Assembly (NCBI RefSeq): GCF_000186865.1
Contig: NW_008705562.1
Coordinates: forward strand, 2,518,175 to 2,578,617
DNA from: Aureococcus anophagefferens
Taxonomy: Eukaryota; Sar; Pelagophyceae; Pelagomonadales; Pelagomonadaceae
Reading direction: 5' to 3'
DNA: 60,443 nucleotides
Made by a program: the position numbers and the translations under genes. The notes under the pieces are model-generated. The model searched no databases. It was not told the DNA's origin and saw nothing but the letters and a program-made list of their open reading frames with translations. The first letter of the stretch is position 1, and the number at the start of each line of letters is the position of its first letter. Shown here one piece after another: positions 27,100 through 35,200 of this stretch.

Positions 27100-29118
27100 A
27101 TGGACGAGCACCAGCTCGGCGCACGTGTGCGCGTCAAAGGCACCGGTGGGAGCGTTGACGGGAAATTTGGTATGATTGTCGCCCGAGGCCACGAGGGGCG
27201 CTGGACGGTGGACCTGGGGCCCGATGGTCGGCGGAACCTTAGGCCGGAGAACCTCGAGGTGAGCAAGAAGATGACGCTGCGCTCCTCCTCGACCCCCGCC
27301 TCCACGACATCCGTCTCGGGCCCCGAGCTCACTACGGAATTGGACCTCGAGTGCACGCCGCGCCGGTCCATCTCCATGGTATGCATCGTCTGCGCCTCCG
27401 AGGACTTGGAGTCCAAGCTCCCTTGCTGCGGCGCTGCCGTGTGTACCTCGTGCCTCCAATCCACCGCCGCCGCTGCTGGCAAATTCTTCAGCTGCCCTTC
27501 GTGTCGCAGCGACGACGACAGCTTCTTGTCGCACGTGGCGGCCCTCGGAGTCGAGCCGGACGCGACGATCCCGGCGTGGATGGACGAGACCGACGAACTG
27601 ATGGTCGTCCGGCGCATGTGCACGGCCAAGAAGTGCAAGTCGCCGCGCGGCCCCGGATTCGATACGTCCGGGTTCATGAGCACGCGCGGCGTCGGGGACC
27701 AGCGCGAGTGGCGACTGATCGCGTGCAGTTCGTGCGGGCAGAGCGCGATCCATCCCGGCTGCACACGGAATCTCTCCGAGTCGTGGCGCTGCGACGATTG
27801 CGGCGGCGCGGTCGACGGCGATAAAACCGTTGCGTGCGAGGTCGACGAGTTTCGAGTGGGAGACGCCGTCGAGGCGCGCTGGCGCGGCGGCTCGAAATGG
27901 TTCGACGGGCAGATAAGGAAGGTCGACACGAAGAAAGAGACGCGTTGGCTCGTCGCCTTCTCGGATGGCGACACGGAGTGGATCGACCGAGAGATTCGGC
28001 TGCGTCGACCAAAGCAAAAGGAGGCGCGTTGTGCGAAACGTGAGGAGGAGGCGCCGACGGCGCCAAAGGGCGGACACACGCACCGAGGGTTTTACGGATT
28101 CTGGGATTCGCAGCGGGCGTCCATCGACGAGGAGCTAGGTGACATGGCGGAGCTGAGCGCGCGGGAGCGCCTTCATCTTCGTATGAGGAAGGCCAGCGAG
28201 CGATGGCAGGCCCTCGACGAGGAGACGCGGAACGATTGGCGAGCGGGCCCGGAGCCGCAGGAGGACGAGAAAGAAGTGCGTCGGACGCTCCCTCCGCGGA
28301 AGGCGGCCGGCAAGATGCGCGCCGCGGACGAGGATGAGCAGCAGCGAAAGAAGGTCAAACGCGCGCCCAGCGATGCTCGCGAGACGCGCGGGGCCAAGGT
28401 AGCGGCGCAGCAGCGCGTCAAGGAGCCAAAGCCTCATCATCATCATCATCATCTCAACCGTGTCGACAGATCGTCCCTCTTGGCCAAGATGGAAGCCGAC
28501 GGCTGGGTCGTAGAGTCGATACCGCGGCGGCACGGGAAGGAGAACCATGTCGATCACTACTACCACCCTCCCTGCGGCGGCGACCGCTACAAGAGCTTGA
28601 CGGCTGTCGCCCGGGAGCACTTTCCCGAACACATCGTCGCCTGCGCGAAAGAGAAAGAGTCCAGCGAGGAGGCTCAGGTCAAAACGCGGTCGTGCGCCGA
28701 GGCGCTGGAAGAGCGGGTCCCGGCGGCGACGCCGGCGCCCGTCGCCAAGAAACTCAAAGTCGTCGAGACGAAGTCAAAGGCGGGCGAGAAGTCGGAGGCC
28801 GCGGCCAAGGCGGAAGCGGCGAAGGCCCAGGCGGAGGCGGACCGATCGCGGATCCTCGAGCTCGAGCGGCTCGTGCGCAGCCTCGAGCGCGAGAACGCGA
28901 AGCTCCGCGAGGACGCCGATCGGGCGCCGGCGCCCGTCGCGGCGCCGACGCGCCAGGCCGACCACGACCAGGTGCTCCGCAGCGCGCTCGACGAGCGCGA
29001 CGGCCTCTGGGAGGCCGCGCTCACGCGCGCGGAGACCGAGTCCCGCCTGTTCGCGCGGCTCGCGAACCTGGAGGCCGGCTGGAAGCCGACGCCGCGCCCG
29101 CCCGCGCCGGGCGCGTGA
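27100..29118 (+). CDS. multi-domain chromatin-associated-looking protein (RING/PHD fingers, Tudor-like, HMG-like, coiled coil)
   Basis: 672 aa, ATG at 27100. In order: a KOW/SH3-like N-terminus (ARVRVKGTGGSVDGKFGMIV); a RING-like finger at about 90-130 (MVCIVCASEDL...CCGAAVC..C...CPSCRS); an extended-PHD-like Cys/His cluster at about 165-235 (RRMCTAKKCK...CSSCGQSAIHPGC...WRCDDC); a Tudor-like module at about 250-300 (FRVGDAVEARWRGGSKWFDGQI...SDGDTEWI); an HMG-box-like helix set (YGFWDSQ...SERWQALDEETRNDW); a His6 run; a possible DNA-binding segment (MEADGWVVESIPRRHGKENHVDHYYHPP); and a Leu-heptad coiled coil at the C-terminus. Probably nuclear. Base composition is less GC-rich than its neighbours in the first 1.5 kb. 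Confidence 0.72.
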   Translation: MDEHQLGARVRVKGTGGSVDGKFGMIVARGHEGRWTVDLGPDGRRNLRPENLEVSKKMTLRSSSTPASTTSVSGPELTTELDLECTPRRSISMVCIVCASEDLESKLPCCGAAVCTSCLQSTAAAAGKFFSCPSCRSDDDSFLSHVAALGVEPDATIPAWMDETDELMVVRRMCTAKKCKSPRGPGFDTSGFMSTRGVGDQREWRLIACSSCGQSAIHPGCTRNLSESWRCDDCGGAVDGDKTVACEVDEFRVGDAVEARWRGGSKWFDGQIRKVDTKKETRWLVAFSDGDTEWIDREIRLRRPKQKEARCAKREEEAPTAPKGGHTHRGFYGFWDSQRASIDEELGDMAELSARERLHLRMRKASERWQALDEETRNDWRAGPEPQEDEKEVRRTLPPRKAAGKMRAADEDEQQRKKVKRAPSDARETRGAKVAAQQRVKEPKPHHHHHHLNRVDRSSLLAKMEADGWVVESIPRRHGKENHVDHYYHPPCGGDRYKSLTAVAREHFPEHIVACAKEKESSEEAQVKTRSCAEALEERVPAATPAPVAKKLKVVETKSKAGEKSEAAAKAEAAKAQAEADRSRILELERLVRSLERENAKLREDADRAPAPVAAPTRQADHDQVLRSALDERDGLWEAALTRAETESRLFARLANLEAGWKPTPRPPAPGA

Positions 29119-29169
29119 GTTCGCGCACTCCTAAGGCTGGTTGACTCCAACCCGCGTCACAAGGAAGGC

Positions 29170-30528
29170 TTACAGCTCCGGATCGTCGACGCTCAGCCGC
29201 GCGGACGTCGCGCGGATCGTCCCCGCGGCCGCGTCGTGCGCGAAGTCGCACGCGAGGCGCCAGACCAGCCCCGCCGACGACCAGGCGAGCGCGCCGGCGA
29301 GGGAAGCGCCGTCGAGCGTCGCGACGTCCTCCGCGAGCACCGCGCCCAACTCGCCGACGGCCCGGAGCTCCGCGCCGTCCGCGAGCGCGTCCGTCGCCGC
29401 CTTGCGCGCCGCCGGCGCGCGCGCGTCGGCGTCGGGCGCGAAGATCACGCCGTTCGCGTCGGGCTGGCGCTCGGACCGCGCGAGGAAGAACGTCGCGGTC
29501 CTGCCCGTCGCCTTCGGCCGCAGCTTCAGGATCAGCGTCGCCGGCGCGGACTTGAGGGCCTGCGCGGGCGTGAGCGCCACGGCCCTGGGTCGGTCGTCGG
29601 CGGCGGAGCAGGAGACGTGGATCTTCACCATGCCCTGGATGAACAGCTTGTCCTTTGGGCCGAACGGTCCGCCGCACAGCGCGCACGTCGGCGCCATACC
29701 TCGCACGATCCGCTCCAGGTCGTCGCCGATGACCTCGATGGCCTGCTCCTTGGCGGCCCGGGCGACGGTCAGGTCCGTCTCCGAGGGCCGCTGGTTCGCC
29801 GCCTCCCTCGCGGCGCCCGCGCGATGCGCCTTGTCCCTCGCGCGCGCGAGGCACGACACCGTGCGCCGCGCGGCCGACGCCTCGTCGCAGAGCAGGAGGT
29901 CGTCGTCGTCGAGCGTGCCGTGCTGCACGCCGACGAGCGACTTGCCGCAGGACCCGCAGCGGAAGCAGGACGGGTGGAAGCTCAGGCCCCGGTGGGACGC
30001 GGCCTCGGAACTGGGGACCGCGAGGCCGCAAAACCCGCAGGCCACCTCGCTCTTCTTCGTCGCGAGCTTCGACGCGGCCGCGGACCAGGCCTTGTTCTTC
30101 TTGGGCGGCGGCGCGGCCTCGCCGGCGACCTCCCGGCGCAGCTGCTGCGACCGCGCGGCGACGCTGACGCCGGAGCACTCGTCCTCGGCGCTGGGTCCGC
30201 CGGACGCCGCGGCCGCCGCGTCGTCGCCCGCGCGCGCCGCGTCGTCGCCCGCGCGCAGCACATTGGTCCGCTCCTTGACGGACACGCCGGCGCACTCCTT
30301 GGCGGCCGCTTCCTTGCCGTCGACGGCCTCGCTCGTGTAGTCCGCCGGCGGCTTGTAGTCCTCCGTCGAGCCGTCGCCGAGCAGCCGCGACGTGTCCGAG
30401 GTGACGTAGATATCCAGCGTCTCCGCCTCCGGAGCTTTTCTTCGATTCAGGCAGCAGCACACGCTCAGCAGCATGAGGATGCCGCGCGGACGCTCGTCGA
30501 CGTCCTCAGGCTCCGGATCGTCGGCCAT
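29170..30528 (-). CDS. LIM-domain protein
   Basis: 452 aa from ATG 30528; upstream frame to 30603 starts only with TTG. A hydrophobic, Cys-containing segment near residue 20 (GILMLLSVCCCLNRR) could be palmitoylated or membrane-associated. Two short repeats around 85-140 (KECAGVSVKERTN, DECSGVSVAARSQ) resemble each other. One LIM-type finger follows (CGFCGLAVPSSEAASHRGLSFHPSCFRCGSCGKSL... near 170-225), and a second partial Cys pair (CALCGGPFGPKDKLFIQGMVKIHVSC) lies near 290. The C-terminal part is not recognised. Divergent from the sulfatase over only 74 bp. Confidence 0.75.
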   Translation of the reverse strand: MADDPEPEDVDERPRGILMLLSVCCCLNRRKAPEAETLDIYVTSDTSRLLGDGSTEDYKPPADYTSEAVDGKEAAAKECAGVSVKERTNVLRAGDDAARAGDDAAAAASGGPSAEDECSGVSVAARSQQLRREVAGEAAPPPKKNKAWSAAASKLATKKSEVACGFCGLAVPSSEAASHRGLSFHPSCFRCGSCGKSLVGVQHGTLDDDDLLLCDEASAARRTVSCLARARDKAHRAGAAREAANQRPSETDLTVARAAKEQAIEVIGDDLERIVRGMAPTCALCGGPFGPKDKLFIQGMVKIHVSCSAADDRPRAVALTPAQALKSAPATLILKLRPKATGRTATFFLARSERQPDANGVIFAPDADARAPAARKAATDALADGAELRAVGELGAVLAEDVATLDGASLAGALAWSSAGLVWRLACDFAHDAAAGTIRATSARLSVDDPEL

Positions 30529-30602
30529 CGTCGTCACCGAGGTGGGCAGCCGCTTCAGCTTTGGCTGCTTTGCCCCAAATTTGCCACTTGTAAGTGTTCG
30601 CA

Positions 30603-32204
30603 ATGGTGTGCTCTTGTTACCGGCTCTGGCCGAGCATCTTCAGCGCCGTGCTGGCGTCCGCAACAAGGCCCGCAGAGGCCTCCGCAACCAGGCCCTCGAT
30701 CTTATTCTTGATGCCGGACCAGTGGCGCTTCGACTGGGACTCTTTTGGCCGCGCGCACGAGGAGGCCGTGGACCTCGAACTCCCGAACCTGCGGCGCCTC
30801 GCCGCCGAGGGCACGCGCTTCGAGCACGCCTACGTCCAGGCCGTCGTCTGCGCGCCGTCGCGGTCCTGCATGGCGTCGATGCGCGACTACGACGACGCGG
30901 GCACGGCGACGAACGGCGCGAACGACTACGACGTGACCATCCCGACGTACTTCTCGCTGCTCCGCGCCAGCGGCTACCACACGATGACCACGGGCAAGGA
31001 CGACCTGACGAAGCTGTCCCAGCTCGGCTACCACCTGAACCACTCGACGAGGAACGCGAGCGACACGTACCACATGCGCGAGCTCGGCTTCAGCGACGGC
31101 ATCCGCTACTCGGGGAAGCTCGACGTGATCTCGTCGTACCCGGAGCCCCACGAGGCCTACGGCTACATGCTCAACGCCACGACGGTCGCGCTCGCCAACG
31201 GGTCGACGGTCAACGCCTTCGCGGCGCACGCGGCGTGCCTCCGGGGCGACGCGGCGACGTGCGCCGACGCGGCCGCGTTTCCGGCGGGGCTCTACGAGGA
31301 CGACTGGACGGCGCGCAACGCCGTCGCGCTGCTCGACCGCGCGCCGGCCGACGCGCCTTTTTTTCTGTGGGTGTCCTTCCCCGGGCCGCACAACCCCTTC
31401 GCCGTGCCCGAGGCCTACCGCGTCGACCGCGGCGACTACCCGGACGCCGTCGACGAGCCCGGGTCGCCGCGGCCCCACTGCGACGCGTCGAACGGCCCGG
31501 GCCTGAACCGGACGCGCTGCGACTACGCCGCGGAGCTCGAGCGGCTCGACGAGCACTTCGGGGCCGTCGTCGCGGCGGCGGAGCGCAACGCGCCGGGCGA
31601 GCTCGTCGTCTGCCTCTTCAGCGACCACGGCGAGATGCTCGACGACCACGGCGGCACGGACAAGTCGAAGCCCTGGCAGGGCGCCGTGTCCGTGCCCCTC
31701 GTCTGCTCCGGCGGCGCCGTCGCGAGGAACCGCACGATCGCGGCGCCCGCGGCGATCATCGACCTCGGCGCGACGGCGTTGGACTGGGCGGGCGTCGCGG
31801 CGCCGCCGGGCGCGACCGCGGCGTCGATGCGCGGGCTCCTCGAGGGCGCGCCCGAGGCGGCGCGGAACCGCACGGTCGTCCATTCGGGCCTGCGCAGCTC
31901 CTCCTTCCCCGAGTCGGACCGCCGCCTCGACGAGGTCGAGAGCGACGCGTTCGACTTCCGTTTGGCGGTCGCGCGATTCGCCGAGGGCACCTTCAAGTTC
32001 GTCTGCTGCGCCGGCGCGTGCCCCTACGCGCCGTCGACGGTGCCGCCGCCGGACGCCGACGGCTACACGCGGCTGCTCTTCGACACCGTCGCGGACCCCT
32101 ACGACATGCGCGACGTCAAGGCGGCGTTCCCCGCCGTCGCCGAGGCGCTCCGGAAGACGCTGCCCGTCCGCCACGGCTTCGACTGCGCCGCCGTACAGTT
32201 TTAG
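30603..32204 (+). CDS. secreted sulfatase
   Basis: 533 aa from ATG 30603 with an N-terminal hydrophobic leader. SILFLMPDQWRFD is the metal-binding opening of the alkaline-phosphatase/sulfatase fold. VCAPSRSCM near residue 82 is the C-x-P-S-R motif whose cysteine is converted to formylglycine. FSDHGEMLDDHG near 340 supplies the later metal ligands. Several NxT/S sequons fit a secretory route. The likely job is hydrolysis of sulfate esters on extracellular or lysosomal polysaccharides. Its TAG stop overlaps the TAA stop of REV3 on the other strand. Confidence 0.9.
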   Translation: MVCSCYRLWPSIFSAVLASATRPAEASATRPSILFLMPDQWRFDWDSFGRAHEEAVDLELPNLRRLAAEGTRFEHAYVQAVVCAPSRSCMASMRDYDDAGTATNGANDYDVTIPTYFSLLRASGYHTMTTGKDDLTKLSQLGYHLNHSTRNASDTYHMRELGFSDGIRYSGKLDVISSYPEPHEAYGYMLNATTVALANGSTVNAFAAHAACLRGDAATCADAAAFPAGLYEDDWTARNAVALLDRAPADAPFFLWVSFPGPHNPFAVPEAYRVDRGDYPDAVDEPGSPRPHCDASNGPGLNRTRCDYAAELERLDEHFGAVVAAAERNAPGELVVCLFSDHGEMLDDHGGTDKSKPWQGAVSVPLVCSGGAVARNRTIAAPAAIIDLGATALDWAGVAAPPGATAASMRGLLEGAPEAARNRTVVHSGLRSSSFPESDRRLDEVESDAFDFRLAVARFAEGTFKFVCCAGACPYAPSTVPPPDADGYTRLLFDTVADPYDMRDVKAAFPAVAEALRKTLPVRHGFDCAAVQF

Positions 32205-35200
32205 CTCTCCCGCCGCCGCTTCCGCGTGGCGTCGAGGGCCGACACGAGCGCGAGGGGCGTCTCGGCGCCGTGCGCGGCGGCGAGCGCGGCCTCGACGCGG
32301 CGGCGCTCGAAGGCCACGGCGCCGTCGAGGGACGCGCAGGCCGGCGCGTCCGCGTGGCGCCGCGCCCAGCCCGCGTCGGCGCCCGCGTGGGCCGCGGCGA
32401 CGCGCGCGAGGCCCGCCTGGCGCCGCTGGAGCGCGTGGACGCGGGCGAAGTGGTCGTAGGCGATGGCGTCGGGCCCCGCGGCGCAGTCGTCGCAGAGCAC
32501 GCGGCCGTCCCGCGCCGCGCGTTTGTCGCCGTCGACGACGGCGCCGCAGTTCGCGCACTTGTTCGAGTGGAAGAAGGCCGTGATGCGGCCCTGCGTGCCG
32601 CGGCCGCCCGGGAGCGCGCGCCGCCGCGCGTCGTCGCCGCGGCGCCGCGCGCCCGACCGCCAGTCCGCGATCCACGCGAAGACGTCGACGCCCGCGAGCT
32701 CGAGGAAGCGCGACAGCGGCGGCAGGAAGAGCTTCTCAACGTAGTAGTCGCGGTCGATGTCGTGGAGGAGCGCCGGCGCGTGCGTCGCGAGGCGCTGGCG
32801 CTGGTAGAGCTTCAGGGAGCGGCCGTCGGCGCGGACGACGACGCAGGGCACGCGCTCGCCGGGCTGCGTCGCGTTGCCCCGCTTGTCGAGGTCCTCGACG
32901 ACGTGGACGAGCGGGTAGTTCGTCGACCGGTACTTGCCGCTGCCCCGGTACTTGCGCCACAGGATCAGGTCCCGCAGGCTCGCCGCGTCGACGCCCTCCA
33001 TCGTCTCGAGCACGCGCCGCTTCACGAGGCTCAGGTCGCGGTGCCGCAGCAGCTCGCGCACGCAGACTTCGAGACGGTGGCGCACGAAGTCGCAGTTGTC
33101 CCGCGTCTTGACCTCGAGGCCCTTGACCAGTAAATGGGGCGCGCCGCCCGGGTCCTCGACCGCGTAGCCGACGTAGCGCTTCTTGGTGACTAAAACACAA
33201 CCGTCGAAGACGTACTCGAACTTCAATTCCACGCCCGGCGGCGTGCCGGCGTCGACGACGTCCTTGATGCGCCGCAGCGCGTGCTCCCGGGCGCCCTCGA
33301 CGCTCATGCCGCGGCACTCGACGAAGATGGAGTCCGTGTCGCCGTACTTCACGGGAAGCTCCGCGCCGTAGCCGCCCGCGACGTGGATCGCGGCCTCGAG
33401 CGTCTTCCGCCCGGAGTCGACGATGGCGTCGGCGAGGTCCGCGCAGGGCTGGCGCCCGCTGAAGCTCGCCGCCGTGTAGCCGTAGGTCACGTTGGCCAGC
33501 AGCTTGAGCGCGAGCTGCCGCGCGTCCAAGACCCGCGCGAGCGTGCCCCGCCGCTTCCCCCGCGCGCGCTTCAGCGCCTGCTTCGTCATGATGCGCGCGG
33601 CCAGGATCTCGCGCAGCATGCGCGGCAGCACGCCCTCGCGGTGTGCCTTGGGCGCGAAGACGGCGCCGTTGGGCGCGACGTACGCGCGCGCGCCGTCGGC
33701 CTCCGCGGCGAGGAGGCCCCGCCGCGCGAGCGCCTCGGGCCACCGCGCGGCGACGCCGAGGCGGCCCGTCGTGATGCCCGCGCCCTCGGCGACGTCGGTC
33801 GCGCCCGGCGCTCGCCAGTCCTTGCGCTCCCCGCGGTCGAGCGCCTGCCCCTCCCGGTCGTCGACGTCGCCGTCCGTGGAGCTGCCGTCGTCGTCGTCCT
33901 CGCGCGCGGCCGGCGGCCGCGCGGCGCCGCGGAGCTTGCAGATGCAGGTCGAGAAGCACAGATTGTGGGCGATGACCATGCTCGGGTAGAGGGACTGGAA
34001 GTCGAGGCAGGCGACGGGCTCCGTGTAGACCGCGGAGACGGGCTCGAGGTTCAGCGCGACGACTTCGAGCGCGGGCTGGTTCGCGACCGCGGGGCCGTCC
34101 GGCGACCGCAGCGCGTACCAGGTCTCGCCCGCCGGCGGCCCCTCGTCGCCGTTGCCGTCGACGAAGGCCGCCGGGTTGCGGCCGCGGCGCGGCTTGGACA
34201 CGGGGAAGAGCACGGCTTCGACGCGGTGCTGCGAGCCGCGCGACAGCGCGTCGTCCAAGGGCATGCCGAAGAGGCGCGCGATGGCGAGGTTGCGGCCGAG
34301 CACGTCGAGCGCCGTGACGACGTCGAGGCAGGCGCGGCACGTCGCGGCGACGTGGGCGACGGCCGCCGCGCGCGCGGCCGCGGCGGCGCCGCGCGCGAGC
34401 CTTCGCGCGACGTCCGCCGCCGTGTAGGCCGGCAGCGCCTCGCCGAGGACGTGGCGCAGGACCGCGGGCAGGTCCGCATTGAGCAAACTCGTCAGCTGGT
34501 CGTCGCCGCGCACGGCGCACCAGCCGCCGACGAGCGTGCGGCCGCGGAACTCGCCGCCGAAGAACGTTCTTTTGCGCGGGAGTTTCGCGTCGCGCGAGAG
34601 CCGCTGGTCGAAGGCGGCGAGCCGGAGCGCCTTCGCGCGGGCGACGACGTAGCCCCAGGACTCGCGCGCCGCGTCCCAGCCCAGGAGCACGTCCGGGTCC
34701 AGCGTCTTGGTGAGTTCTTCCAGCCGGAGGAGCAGCGCGAGCTCCGTCGGTACGACCTCGACGCCCGGGAGCGGCGCCGCGCCGACGGCGATGGCGCCGA
34801 TCGCGTCGTCCTCGCTCTCGGCGAGGTGGTGGTCCCGGTAGCGCCAGCAGGCGCACAGGATCGCGTCCGCGGCCGCCGCGCTCCGCGCGCGGCCGGGCGC
34901 GCACGCCGCCGCGACCTCGAGCGCGAGCAGCGACGCGCCGGGCTCGCCCCGGCCGCCGACGCGCATCGTCGCGCCGTCGCGCGCGCCGCTGCCGGGCCCC
35001 GTGCTCTTCGGCGTGCGCAGTGCGTCGACGGGCGTGAGGAACGACGCCTCGGACGCGCGCGGGTCCCGCGGCGCCGCCGCGCCGACGGTCGCCGCGACGC
35101 GCGCGCGCGACGGCGGGTCCGCCACGGGCGCGAGGACGACGCGCCCGCGCCAGAAGCGCCGCCGCCAGCGCCCGACGCGGTCCGCGAAGCGCGTCTCCAG

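Noticed and set aside
28434..28453. CAT trinucleotide run encoding His6, as a possible cloning tag or vector trace
   Set aside because: It is a simple repeat in frame within a long native ORF, with no vector-like sequence around it.
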